Origin: Pseudomonadota bacterium
GTDB lineage: Bacteria; Pseudomonadota; Gammaproteobacteria; Xanthomonadales; Rhodanobacteraceae
NCBI GenBank assembly: GCA_021795435.1
Contig: JAJYPJ010000010.1
Coordinates: 1 to 61,828, forward strand
DNA length: 61,828 nucleotides
Reading direction: 5' to 3'
Shown: piece by piece, positions 47,874 to 56,518 of the stretch
Layout: each line of letters starts with the position of its first letter
How positions within the stretch are numbered: position 1 is the stretch's first letter
Notes under the pieces: model-generated
The model's database searches: none
What the model saw: the letters and a program-made list of their open reading frames with translations, nothing else
What the model was told of the DNA's origin: nothing
Translations under genes and position numbers: made by a program

Positions 47874-49976
47874 CTAGGCGCCCGCATAGCGCGTTGTACC
47901 GCCGAACCACCGCCCCACGATCGCGTCGGCCCGTCCCGGGTCGTCATGCAGAAGCCGGTCGGCCAACATGCGTACAGATGGCAACAGGTCCGCGTCTCGC
48001 GCAAAGTCCGCAATTCGCAACGATGGCAAGCCAGCTTGTCGTGTGCCGAGCAATTCGCCGGCGCCGCGTAGCCGGAGATCCATTTCGGCAATCTGAAACC
48101 CGTCGTTGCTACTACGCATGAGATCGAGCCGCGCGCGAGCATTGGTGGATAACGGTGCTTGGTACAGCAGCACGCAATTCGACGCCACTTCGCCACGACC
48201 GATGCGGCCACGGAGCTGATGCAACTGCGCAAGGCCCAGACGCTCCGCATTTTCGATGACCATCAAGCTCGCATTCGGCACGTCAACCCCGACCTCGACG
48301 ACCGTCGTCGCGACGAGCAGCGCAATCTCGCCCCGCTTGAATTCTTCCATCACGGCCTGCTTTTGGCCGACGCCCATGCGCCCGTGTAGAAGCCCGATCC
48401 GTAAATCCGGAAGTGCCTCGCCGAGTTCGACATGAACAGCTTCCGCGGCCTGGGCATCAAGTTGTTCTGACTCCTCCACCAGCGTACAGACCCAGTAGGC
48501 TTGGCGCCCCTGGGCGCAGGCGGCACGCACGCGCTCAATCACCTCGCCACGCCGAGCATTGGAAATCGCCGCCGTCTGCACCGGTTTCCTTCCGAATGGC
48601 AGTTCGTCCAGCAGCGAGACATCCAGGTCTGCATACATCGTCATCGCCAAGGTGCGCGGGATCGGCGTGGCCGTGAGTACGAGTTGGTGTGGCGCGACCC
48701 CATCAGCCGCCTTTTCGACGAGGCTCAGGCGCTGATGCACGCCGAACCGGTGCTGTTCATCGACAATGACCAGGCCCAGATCGCCAAAGCGCACACCCTC
48801 CTGCATCAAGGCATGGGTACCGACGACCATGGGCGTCCCCGCTGCGAGTTGTTCCATTGCCTCCACGCGTGCGCGCCCCTGCATCTTCCCCGCGAGCCAC
48901 CCTACTTCCACGCCCAGCGGAGCAAACCAGCTGCAAAGACTTCGGAAGTGCTGCCTGGCCAGCAACTCCGTTGGTGCCGCCAGCACGACTTGATGCCCGC
49001 TGCCAATCACGGCGAGCGCGGCAAGCGCAGCGACGATGGTCTTCCCTGAGCCTACGTCGCCCTGAACGAGCCGCAGCATCGGACAAGGCGCGGCGATGTC
49101 GGCCAAGATCTCGTCAAGGACCCGCCTCTGCGCGGCCGTAAGCGCATATGGAAGCGAATTGGTCAGCCGCTGCTGCAATTGGCCACCGCCAAGGCACTGG
49201 GGCGCTGACTGCGCGCGAACCTGGTGCCGAATCTGGCGCAAAACCAGGTGCTGCGCGAGCAATTCCTCGAACGCCAGCCGACGCTGCGCAGGATGGGTTC
49301 CTTCCGCAAGTGCCGCCAAATCGTCCCACGGCTGTGGAGAGTGCGCACAGGCCAGGGCGCTGCGCAGATCCATCAGTCCCAGATCAGCACGCAAAGAATC
49401 GGGCAACAGTTCCAACTGTTCGACAGGAGGCAGGAGCGCCAGGGCACGATGCATTAGTGCAGCCAGCCGCGCATTGCTGACTCCCTCGGTCTGCGGATAA
49501 ACGGCACTGAGATGCGTCGCCAGCGGTGCTGTCGCCGCTTCGAGAATGCGATAACGTGGATGCACCATTTCGAGACCCTGTGTCCCGGCACGCACCTCGC
49601 CGTAGGCTCGTACCGTCGCGCCAATGGCAAATTGCGCAGCCTGGGCTTGTCTGAAATGCACGAATCGAAGTGCCAACGTGGCACCCGACTCATCTGCGAT
49701 CTCGACGCGCAGTCGCGGCCGGAATCGGAAACCTGTTTCGACGGTCCCCACGCGCCCCTCTACTTGGGCACGCCGGCCGGGGACAAGTGTGGCGATCGGC
49801 TCGATACGGGTCAGGTCTTCGTAACGTAGCGGGAGCGTAAACCACAGATCCCGGATGGTATGCACGCCCCGCCGCGCAAGCGCCTCGGCCAGCGCGGCGC
49901 CCACGCCGACCAATGTGCGAACCGGTCTCGCCCCCGGATCGGACGCTTCGAGGTCAGCCGAGGACAAGGATGGCAT
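47874..49976 (-). CDS. recG: ATP-dependent DNA helicase RecG
   Basis: Remodels stalled replication forks and branched DNA. About 700 residues from ATG 49976: N-terminal wedge (OB) domain (~60-150, GRRAQVEGRVGTVETGFRF), helicase domain 1 with Walker A LVQGDVGSGKTIVAALA and DEQHRFG, and domain 2 with LLHGRMGVGQKQAVM, VVEVGVDVPNASLMVIENAE and QLRGRIGRG. The C-terminal TRAP region ends LRGAGELLGTRQAGLPSL. It overlaps ridA by ~23 bases and is followed at once by the nucleoside hydrolase, suggesting a ridA-recG-hydrolase transcript. Confidence 0.97.
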   Translation of the reverse strand: MPSLSSADLEASDPGARPVRTLVGVGAALAEALARRGVHTIRDLWFTLPLRYEDLTRIEPIATLVPGRRAQVEGRVGTVETGFRFRPRLRVEIADESGATLALRFVHFRQAQAAQFAIGATVRAYGEVRAGTQGLEMVHPRYRILEAATAPLATHLSAVYPQTEGVSNARLAALMHRALALLPPVEQLELLPDSLRADLGLMDLRSALACAHSPQPWDDLAALAEGTHPAQRRLAFEELLAQHLVLRQIRHQVRAQSAPQCLGGGQLQQRLTNSLPYALTAAQRRVLDEILADIAAPCPMLRLVQGDVGSGKTIVAALAALAVIGSGHQVVLAAPTELLARQHFRSLCSWFAPLGVEVGWLAGKMQGRARVEAMEQLAAGTPMVVGTHALMQEGVRFGDLGLVIVDEQHRFGVHQRLSLVEKAADGVAPHQLVLTATPIPRTLAMTMYADLDVSLLDELPFGRKPVQTAAISNARRGEVIERVRAACAQGRQAYWVCTLVEESEQLDAQAAEAVHVELGEALPDLRIGLLHGRMGVGQKQAVMEEFKRGEIALLVATTVVEVGVDVPNASLMVIENAERLGLAQLHQLRGRIGRGEVASNCVLLYQAPLSTNARARLDLMRSSNDGFQIAEMDLRLRGAGELLGTRQAGLPSLRIADFARDADLLPSVRMLADRLLHDDPGRADAIVGRWFGGTTRYAGA

Positions 49977-50337
49977 CGGCCTCGACCCGCGCACCCAACG
50001 GGAGCGCAGCGACGGCCACGGTCGCGCGCGCTGGGTAAGGCGGATGGAACATTTCAGCCATGGCCTTGTTGACCGCGGGAAAATCGGTCATGTCGGTCAG
50101 GTAAATGCCGATGCGTACCGCTTGCCGCAGGCTGCCTCCAGCCGCCGTGGCCACGGCTTCCAGGTTCGCAAACACCTGGCGTGCCTGGACATCGATGTCG
50201 CCATCGACAAGGTTTCCACTGGCTGGGTCCAGTGGAATCTGACCGGACAGGTAAACCGTATCGCCCACGCGTATGGCTTGTGCGTAGGGGCCGATGGCAC
50301 GAGGTGCCTTCTCGCTATGGACAACCACTCTGTTCAT
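49954..50337 (-). CDS. ridA: Reactive intermediate/imine deaminase RidA
   Basis: Hydrolyses 2-aminoacrylate and related enamines/imines from amino-acid metabolism. 127 residues, a complete YjgF/YER057c/UK114 domain: KAPRAIGPYAQAIRVGDTVYLSGQIP at the N-terminus (split by the family's conserved GPY), and YPARATVAVAALPLGARVE with the substrate-binding Arg in PARAT, then EADAILV. The gene order spoT-ridA-recG is typical of gammaproteobacteria. A perfect 11-bp hairpin lies between spoT and its start. Confidence 0.96.
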   Translation of the reverse strand: MNRVVVHSEKAPRAIGPYAQAIRVGDTVYLSGQIPLDPASGNLVDGDIDVQARQVFANLEAVATAAGGSLRQAVRIGIYLTDMTDFPAVNKAMAEMFHPPYPARATVAVAALPLGARVEADAILVLG

Positions 50338-50353
50338 GGTTCGAGCTCACTTC

Positions 50354-50407
50354 GTGGGTGCGCTATCCAAGCAACTCGATCACGCGATGTCAAAGCAGCG
50401 CACCCAC
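50354..50407 (-). terminator. 11-bp perfect hairpin between spoT and ridA
   Basis: GTGGGTGCGCT (50354-50364) pairs perfectly with AGCGCACCCAC (50397-50407), loop 32 bases. It sits in the 167-base gap after the spoT stop (50505) and ends 17 bases before the ridA ATG at 50337 on the same strand. It may end the rpoZ-spoT transcript or modulate ridA. No U-tract. Confidence 0.45.
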
Positions 50408-50504
50408 CATGCGGGAAAGGCACACGCTGTTTGACGGTCATTCGCCTGGCCGTCGATACGGCCCCATCATGGGCAGCGGCAGTCTGCGCCGATCCGGCCG
50501 GCGC

Positions 50505-52706
50505 TCATACCGGGTAGCGGTACACCCCGCTCACGACACTTGCGCGACGCACACTGCGCATCACCTCGGACAGATGCTTGCGGCTGCGAACCTCGAGCGT
50601 AAACAACAGGGTCGCCGTAGCGAGGTCGCGTTCCTGATACTCGACATTTTCGATATTTGTCCCGGTCTCGGCAATCGCAGCTGCGACGGTAGCCAGCACG
50701 CCTGGGCGGTTCTGGACCTCAATCCGCAACTCGGCGCGATAGTCGCCCTCGACCGCACGGTCCCATTCGATTTCCAGTAAGCGCTCGGGTTGCTTGCGCA
50801 GCTCAGCCGCATTGGGACATTCAACACGATGCACAACGATGCCTTTGCCAGCGGAAAGATAGCCAAAGATCGCGTCGCCAGGGACAGGGTGGCAACAGTT
50901 GCCGAAGCTAATGACGCCACGCTCGCTGCCACTGATCGTCAGGCGCTCCTGAGGTGCGTGGCGAGAAACGCTCGTGTCGCCGCCAGCCAACGCCTTGAAA
51001 CGGTCGGCAACGGCACCAGCCATGCGGTTGCCCAGCGCGATATCAGCCAGCAGTTCCTCCAGTCGCTTGTAACGCATCTCGGCGAGCATGGCGTCGAGCG
51101 TCACGGCTGGGATGGTATCGAGGCTGACGGCCCTCTCGACGAGCTCGCGATCAAGCATGCGATGACCGAATTCAACGGCATCCTCGTGCTGCAAATGCTT
51201 GAGGAAATTGCGAATCGCCGTGCGTGCGCGGCCGCTCACGACGAACTCAAGCCATTGGGGCTTCGGCTGAGCGCTGGGCGCAGTAACGATCTCGACCGTT
51301 TGGCCGGACACCAGTCGCGTTCGCAGCGGCGCAAACCGTCCATCGATGCGCGCCGTCACCGCATGGTCACCGATATCGGTGTGCACGGCGTAAGCGAAGT
51401 CGAGCGCGGTGGAACTGCGCGGCAACGCAAGGATCGCGCCGCGCGGCGTGAAGAGATACACCTCGTCCGGGAACAGATCGACTTTGACGTTTTCAATCAG
51501 TTCCAGCGGCGAAGCCGTACCTGCCTCACGGTCGGCAAGGCCAGCAATCCATTCATGTGCGCGCGATTGCGCACTGCTGGGAGCACTACCCGTCTTGTAA
51601 GCCCAATGCGCAGCCACACCGCGAACGGCCACGGCATCCATGTCCTCCGTCCGAATCTGGACCTCTATGGGCGCGTGAAACGGACCAAACAGCACCGTAT
51701 GCAACGATTGGTAGCCGTTTGCTTTGGGGATGGCGATGAAATCGCGGAATCGGCCGTCGACTGGCTTGTAAAGCCCGTGTGCGGCGCCCAGCGCCTGGTA
51801 ACAGTGCGAGACGTTGTCCGTAATCACCCGGAAACCGTAGACGTCCATGATTGCGGCTAGCGACTTGTGCTCAGCGCGCATTTTGGAATAGATGCTCCAA
51901 GGCGTCTTGATGCGGCTGACGACGCGGGCGGGGATACCTTCTTCGGCCAAGCGCTGGACTAGCGCCTCTTCGATGCGCCCCATTGCCTCCCGGCGACTTC
52001 CGTGGCTTGCACGGATGCGTTCGGCGAGTACTCGATACCGATCCGGATACAGTGCGCGGAAGCAGAGGTCCTGGAGTTCCGACTTGACGATGTTCATGCC
52101 GAGACGCTGGGCGATCGGCGCGTAGATCTCCAGCGTTTCACGCGCTATCCGGCGCCGCGACTCAACATCCTTGGCACTCAGCGTGCGCATGTTGTGTAGA
52201 CGGTCTGCAAGCTTGATGAGGATCACGCGCAAATCGCGCGCCATCGCCATCAACATTTTTCGAAAGCTCTCAGCCTGTGCTTCCTGCTGGCTGGCAAAGT
52301 GGACCTTGTCCAGCTTGGTGACACCCTCGACGAGTTCGGTCACCGTTAGGCCGAATTCAGCCACCATCGCCTCGCGCGTATAGCCCGTATCCTCGAGAGC
52401 GTCGTGCAAGATCGCCGCGATCATGGTTTCCGCATCCAGGTGCAGGTCGGCGAGGATGCCTGCGACCGCCACAGGATGCGTGATGTAAGCCTCGCCGCTT
52501 GCGCGGATCTGCCCTGCATGGGCGGCAGCACCGCGCCGGAACGCTGCGACTACGCGCTCGATTTGCTCGGGCGGAAGATACTCTCCAAGCTGCCGGATCA
52601 GCGCGCGGACGTAATCCGGCAATTCGCTGTCGTTGGAATCGTCGGCGGGCACGGCCAAAGGCATCGCGCGCACCGCGTCACGCGGCTCTCCGCGAGGGAC
52701 AGCCAT
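50505..52706 (-). CDS. spoT: Bifunctional (p)ppGpp synthetase/hydrolase SpoT
   Basis: Makes and degrades (p)ppGpp. 733 residues. Hydrolase HD domain intact: His77 in YITHPVAVA and the HD pair at 101-102 in ILHDALEDT, later IKLADRLHNMRTL. Synthetase domain (~250-370): RIKTPWSIYSKM, DVYGFRVI and FIAIPKANGYQSLHT. TGS domain (~398-455, VYLFTPRGAILALPRSST), a zinc-finger/helical segment with GNCCHPVPGD, and a C-terminal ACT domain. Intact HD motif and position after rpoZ identify SpoT rather than RelA. Nine bases separate it from rpoZ. Confidence 0.97.
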   Translation of the reverse strand: MAVPRGEPRDAVRAMPLAVPADDSNDSELPDYVRALIRQLGEYLPPEQIERVVAAFRRGAAAHAGQIRASGEAYITHPVAVAGILADLHLDAETMIAAILHDALEDTGYTREAMVAEFGLTVTELVEGVTKLDKVHFASQQEAQAESFRKMLMAMARDLRVILIKLADRLHNMRTLSAKDVESRRRIARETLEIYAPIAQRLGMNIVKSELQDLCFRALYPDRYRVLAERIRASHGSRREAMGRIEEALVQRLAEEGIPARVVSRIKTPWSIYSKMRAEHKSLAAIMDVYGFRVITDNVSHCYQALGAAHGLYKPVDGRFRDFIAIPKANGYQSLHTVLFGPFHAPIEVQIRTEDMDAVAVRGVAAHWAYKTGSAPSSAQSRAHEWIAGLADREAGTASPLELIENVKVDLFPDEVYLFTPRGAILALPRSSTALDFAYAVHTDIGDHAVTARIDGRFAPLRTRLVSGQTVEIVTAPSAQPKPQWLEFVVSGRARTAIRNFLKHLQHEDAVEFGHRMLDRELVERAVSLDTIPAVTLDAMLAEMRYKRLEELLADIALGNRMAGAVADRFKALAGGDTSVSRHAPQERLTISGSERGVISFGNCCHPVPGDAIFGYLSAGKGIVVHRVECPNAAELRKQPERLLEIEWDRAVEGDYRAELRIEVQNRPGVLATVAAAIAETGTNIENVEYQERDLATATLLFTLEVRSRKHLSEVMRSVRRASVVSGVYRYPV

Positions 52707-52715
52707 CGGGGGACA

Positions 52716-53009
52716 TCAATCGTCCCCGCCCTTTAGTTCGTCGTCGGCTGCGACTTCGGCAGCCGCCCACTCCAACGCCTCGCGCTCCGCACGTTCGCGC
52801 TCGACGCGCTCGATCTCGTCGATCGTGGGCTGATCGATGCGGCGCTCAGCGATTTCCCGCAAAGCGATGACGGTGGGCTTGTCATGCTGCGGATCGATGC
52901 GTGGTTCGATGCCCTTCGCAATCTGGCGCGCACGCTTGGTTGCCATGAGCACCAACTCGAAACGGTTATCGACCACCCGCAGGCAGTCTTCGACGGTGAT
53001 TCGGGCCAT
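52716..53009 (-). CDS. rpoZ: RNA polymerase omega subunit
   Basis: Small subunit that helps assemble RNA polymerase and forms part of a ppGpp site. 97 residues: [28 protein letters not shown], then [15 protein letters not shown], the conserved omega core, and an acidic Glu/Ala-rich C-terminal tail. The gene precedes spoT by 9 bases, so its product and the ppGpp enzyme are co-expressed. In many relatives gmk is immediately upstream; here gmk is 4.4 kb away with the mla genes between. Confidence 0.97.
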   Translation of the reverse strand: MARITVEDCLRVVDNRFELVLMATKRARQIAKGIEPRIDPQHDKPTVIALREIAERRIDQPTIDEIERVERERAEREALEWAAAEVAADDELKGGDD

Positions 53010-53104
53010 GAAAGACCTTTCCTATCATATGTTTGAGCGGTTGGCGAGTGTAACGCGCGCAATGGACCGCAGGCAATCAAGCTTTGCGAAGGCGCGGCCT
53101 ACGC

Positions 53105-53110
53105 TACAAT
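53105..53110 (+). promoter_or_regulatory. Putative -10 element of mlaA
   Basis: TACAAT (53105-53110), 5 of 6 matches, in the rpoZ/mlaA divergent gap, 43 bases before the mlaA ATG. The best -35 candidate is a weak TTTGCG (53083-53088) at 16 bases. Confidence 0.4.
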
Positions 53111-53153
53111 CCTGAACTCTGCCGTTCATCAATCGTCGCCCCCCCCTGCCTCC

Positions 53154-54164
53154 ATGTCGCCCAAAACCCGAATCCTGCGCGTCGCTTCCAGCCTCCTCGT
53201 TTTGACATTGGCGGGATGCGCGACCCAGCCAGCACACAACGACGATCCCTGGCAGCCGTACAACCGGAAGATCTTCAATTTCAACGAGAAGTTTGACACC
53301 GCCGTGGCCAAGCCCGTGGCTCGCGGCTACGTCGACGTGACGTCGCCGGAAGTGCGGCTCATGGTCAGCAACTTCTTCAACAATCTGCAAATGCCCATCA
53401 GCATCGTGAATGACGTGCTGCAGGTACGACCGGCGGGAGCAGCCAGAAACACAGGGCGATTCATCGTCAACAGCACCGTCGGGCTGGCTGGACTGTTCGA
53501 TCCGGCTGGCACATTGGGCCTGCATGAGGACCCGACCGATTTCGGGGTTACCTTGGCGCGGTGGGGCGTACCCCAGGGCCCCTACTTTGTCATTCCGTTT
53601 CTTGGCCCGAGCACGCTGCGCGATTTTCCAGGCTATCTGGTTGACACCTATTTCCTCAACCCGCTGAGCTACTGGACGCGCGATCATCACTTCAGGTACT
53701 CGTCGGAGTACTTGCCATACGCGCTGTATTTGGTTCAGCTACGTGCCAGCTTGCTCAGCGCAGACCAGTTCCTCAGCTCCGCGTACGATCCATACATACT
53801 GATGCGCGATGCCTACATCCAACGCCGCAATTACCTCATCTATCACGGAAATCCACCCGCCAGCCTGCTGGAGGGAGATACGAGCGAGACGGATGCGACT
53901 TCAAGCGAGGGAGGTTCCGGTGGCGGCAGCATCGAAGCACTAATGGCTAGGCAGCGCGCCTACGATCAGAAGCGATCAACTGCACCCGCGAAGTCCCAAT
54001 CGACCCAGTCGCCCGCCAAACCAACGACCGTTCCAGCCAACCCTGCATCCAGCTCACCCGCGCCGGCCGTCACCGTGAGGCAACCTACTGCGACGCCGGC
54101 AACCGGGAGTGGCGACGCGCAATCCAGTGGACGCGGCGCCGCGGCCACGACCGCTTACATCTGA
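53154..54164 (+). CDS. mlaA: MlaA/VacJ outer membrane lipoprotein, long low-complexity tail
   Basis: Outer membrane component that, with a porin, removes misplaced phospholipids from the outer leaflet. 336 residues: lipoprotein signal (lipobox TLAGC, acylated Cys22), then the MlaA domain: DPWQPYNRKIFNFNEKFD, RFIVNSTVGLAGLFDPAG, GPYFVIPFLGPSTLRDFPG and DPYILMRDAYIQRRNYL. After ~260 follow ~75 residues rich in Ser/Thr/Pro/Ala (KPTTVPANPASSSPAPAVTV), not typical of MlaA (~250 residues). It is on the opposite strand from mlaFEDCB and converges on mlaB with 24 bases between stops. Confidence 0.95.
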   Translation: MSPKTRILRVASSLLVLTLAGCATQPAHNDDPWQPYNRKIFNFNEKFDTAVAKPVARGYVDVTSPEVRLMVSNFFNNLQMPISIVNDVLQVRPAGAARNTGRFIVNSTVGLAGLFDPAGTLGLHEDPTDFGVTLARWGVPQGPYFVIPFLGPSTLRDFPGYLVDTYFLNPLSYWTRDHHFRYSSEYLPYALYLVQLRASLLSADQFLSSAYDPYILMRDAYIQRRNYLIYHGNPPASLLEGDTSETDATSSEGGSGGGSIEALMARQRAYDQKRSTAPAKSQSTQSPAKPTTVPANPASSSPAPAVTVRQPTATPATGSGDAQSSGRGAAATTAYI

Positions 54165-54188
54165 ATTCGCGTGCAGCGAAGGCGTTTG

Positions 54189-54506
54189 TCAGCTGCCGCC
54201 TACTCGTTGGCGTGAATCCAGCAGTTGAAGAACATCGCTGACCTGAGCCAAAGCGCGCAGGTTCTCGGGAACGGCGACGAGATTGAGGGTGCGCCCGGCA
54301 GCGTTCGATCCAGCGCGCCACGCAAGCAAGCAGGCCAACGCGGCACTGTCAGCATTGGCAAGACCACCGAGGTCCAGTTCGTCAATGCCTGACTGCAGTT
54401 CACGCTGGACCAATGCATAGGCGACGGCCGCATTGCGAAAATCCAGCTGCCCGGCAAGCCGAAGCGTTCCACTGCTTTGCTTCAGCTCGAGTCCCGCGAT
54501 GCTCAT
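54189..54506 (-). CDS. mlaB: STAS domain protein MlaB
   Basis: Cytoplasmic subunit of the MlaFEDB ABC transporter that binds and stabilises the ATPase MlaF. 105 residues forming one STAS domain: LRLAGQLDFRNAAVAYALV, GIDELDLGGLANADSAALACLLAW with the conserved Asp-Ser of the signature loop, and VPENLRALAQVSDVLQLL. It overlaps mlaC by 4 bases. The assignment rests on domain plus the mlaFEDCB order. Confidence 0.93.
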   Translation of the reverse strand: MSIAGLELKQSSGTLRLAGQLDFRNAAVAYALVQRELQSGIDELDLGGLANADSAALACLLAWRAGSNAAGRTLNLVAVPENLRALAQVSDVLQLLDSRQRVGGS

Positions 54507-55210
54507 CCTTGATTTCCCTGCTTCTTCATTGCATCGATGGCTCCGCCTCCTTCAGTCTGCAGACGGGCAATCAGGGCATTCAGGCTGGTATGGCGAATTT
54601 CCTCACCGACCTGGCTTCGATAAGCGGCGATGTACGAGATGCCCTCGATGACCACGTCAAACGCCTTCCATTGCCCATCCGCACCCCGCCGAAATACGTA
54701 ATCGACGGCGACCTTTTTGCCATCATCAAGATTGACTTCGGTGCGCACGACGTCTCGTCGACCCTGCGCGCTTGGGCCACGCTGGGGAAGAATCGTGACG
54801 CGACCCTCACGATAGTTGATCAATCCCTCGGCGTACCGATCAATCAATGCGTTGTAAAAGGCTTTGCGGAACGCATCGATCTGCTCCGGCGTTGCTGAAC
54901 GCGCGTATCGACCCAGGACCAGCAATGCCGCATACGTTGTGTCGAAATGCGGAAGGAGGATATGGTCAATCACGGCGACCAGTTTGGTCTTGTCTTTCTT
55001 GTACTCCGCCCGATGCCCCTTGAGTGCCGCGCCCATCTCGTCGGCAATTTGCTGGACGATCTCTTGCGGTGACTGTGCAACGACTGGTGCCGCCGCGACC
55101 GCTGGCGCAGGCTGACTGACAGGTGCCGCCGCGAAGGCGATGCCTGCCAATGCAAAGGTCATGCTGCTACCAAGGACGGCTTGCTTGAGCATGGGTGGCA
55201 ATACGCGCAT
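54503..55210 (-). CDS. mlaC: Periplasmic phospholipid shuttle MlaC
   Basis: Carries phospholipid between MlaA at the outer membrane and MlaFEDB at the inner membrane. 235 residues: N-terminal signal peptide (~8-28, LKQAVLGSSMTFALAGIAFA), an Ala/Pro-rich spacer, and the Tol_Tol_Ttg2 domain: VIDHILLPHFDTTYAALLVLG, FRKAFYNALIDRYAEGLINY, and WKAFDVVIEGISYIAAYRSQ near the C-terminus. M7 is an alternative start. 20 bases downstream of mlaD. Confidence 0.95.
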   Translation of the reverse strand: MRVLPPMLKQAVLGSSMTFALAGIAFAAAPVSQPAPAVAAAPVVAQSPQEIVQQIADEMGAALKGHRAEYKKDKTKLVAVIDHILLPHFDTTYAALLVLGRYARSATPEQIDAFRKAFYNALIDRYAEGLINYREGRVTILPQRGPSAQGRRDVVRTEVNLDDGKKVAVDYVFRRGADGQWKAFDVVIEGISYIAAYRSQVGEEIRHTSLNALIARLQTEGGGAIDAMKKQGNQG

Positions 55211-55230
55211 GGGGAAAGATCCGTATGATT

Positions 55231-55728
55231 TCAGGGGGTACCGGAACCTGTCCCGCTGCTCTTGGTGCGGGAACCACCGCTTCCGGTGAGGAATTTGCCA
55301 ATCAGGTCTTCAAGCTGGAGTGCAGACTGCGTGTTCTCCAGCATGCTGCCATTCTTGAGATTGCGAGGAGAGCCACCCGGGGAAATCGATATGAATTGGT
55401 CCCCGAGGAGGCCACTGGTCATGATTTTCGCGTAGGAATCTGCGGGAATCTCGTTGTATCGGTCGGAAATCGCCATGGTCACCTTGGCGTCCATGCTCTT
55501 CTGATCGAGCTTGACGGCTTCAACAGTACCGATGCGAACGCCAGCGAGCTTGACTGGCGCGCGATCCTTCAGCCCGCCGATGTTCGTGAATTCGGCGGTC
55601 ACATCGTACGTCGGCCCACTCTGAAAGTTGACGAGCGACGTCGTCTGCGTCGCAAGGTAGGCCAATGCTGCGAAGCCGAGCAGGATGAACAGGCCGGTGC
55701 CTGCTGCGTAAGAGCGTCGAGGATTCAT
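55231..55728 (-). CDS. mlaD: MCE domain substrate-binding protein MlaD
   Basis: Membrane-anchored hexameric ring subunit of the Mla transporter. 165 residues: one N-terminal membrane helix (~9-29, GTGLFILLGFAALAYLATQ), a single MCE domain (~40-118): YDVTAEFTNIGGLKDRAPVK followed by LAGVRIGTVEAVKL, then a short helix and a Gly/Ser/Thr-rich C-terminal tail. 16 bases after mlaE. Confidence 0.96.
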   Translation of the reverse strand: MNPRRSYAAGTGLFILLGFAALAYLATQTTSLVNFQSGPTYDVTAEFTNIGGLKDRAPVKLAGVRIGTVEAVKLDQKSMDAKVTMAISDRYNEIPADSYAKIMTSGLLGDQFISISPGGSPRNLKNGSMLENTQSALQLEDLIGKFLTGSGGSRTKSSGTGSGTP

Positions 55729-55744
55729 GGCTGGGCCCAGAAAA

Positions 55745-56518
55745 TCACATCAAGAATGCAGTGAGAACGAAGTCCAGCGCAAGGATCGCGATGGAACTGG
55801 AAACGACCGTGCGAGTCGTGGCGTTGGCCACCCCCTCACTAGTCGGTGGAGCGCTATACCCTTGGTACACGGCGATCAAGCTGACCAAGGCCCCGAAGGC
55901 CAAGGCTTTCCATTCGCCGTTGACGACATCCTTCCACACGCTGACATTGCTGGTCATGTTGGACCAAAAGGTGCCGTTGTCGATGCCGAGCCACGAAACA
56001 CCGACCAGATGACCACCGAAGAGGCCCATCAGATTAAATACGGCGACCAGCAATGGCATGGCGATGAGGCCGGCCAAAAAACGCGGTGATGCAACGAAAG
56101 CCATGGGATCGACAGCCATCATCTCCATGGCTGAAAGCTGATCCGTTGCGCGCATCAACCCGACTTCGGCGGTAATTGCGGTACCCGCACGGCCAGCGAA
56201 CAATAGCGCCGTGACGACTGGCCCTAGCTCCCGGTAGAGCGACAGCGCGATGACAGTACCCAGTGCCGACGTTCCCCCGAAGATCGACAGCGTGTAGTAA
56301 AGCTGCAGCGACAGCACCATGCCCACGAACAAACCGCTGATCATGATGATGATCAGGCTCTTGGCGCCCACGAACCAAATCTGCCGGAATAGTTCGCGCG
56401 GGTACGTGAGGCCACGTGGCAAAGCAATGAGCATCCCGAGGAAAAACCAGCCTGTACGACCTACGTCGGCCAACCCATCGAGCAAGGGGTCGAAGAGCCG
56501 AGCTGCCAGTTGCCTCAT
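55745..56518 (-). CDS. mlaE: Phospholipid ABC transporter permease MlaE
   Basis: Inner membrane permease of MlaFEDB. 257 residues, about five to six membrane segments, MlaE/permease family: VGRTGWFFLGMLIALPRG near the N-terminus, FAGRAGTAITAEVGLMRATD in the coupling region, QLSAMEMMAVDPMAFVASPR, then GWKDVVNGEWKALAFG-like WKDVVNGEWKALAFGALVS. It overlaps mlaF by 4 bases. Confidence 0.96.
   Translation of the reverse strand: MRQLAARLFDPLLDGLADVGRTGWFFLGMLIALPRGLTYPRELFRQIWFVGAKSLIIIMISGLFVGMVLSLQLYYTLSIFGGTSALGTVIALSLYRELGPVVTALLFAGRAGTAITAEVGLMRATDQLSAMEMMAVDPMAFVASPRFLAGLIAMPLLVAVFNLMGLFGGHLVGVSWLGIDNGTFWSNMTSNVSVWKDVVNGEWKALAFGALVSLIAVYQGYSAPPTSEGVANATTRTVVSSSIAILALDFVLTAFLM

Noticed and set aside
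50790-51860. A 356-codon open frame on the plus strand
   Set aside because: Antisense to spoT, whose domains are complete.
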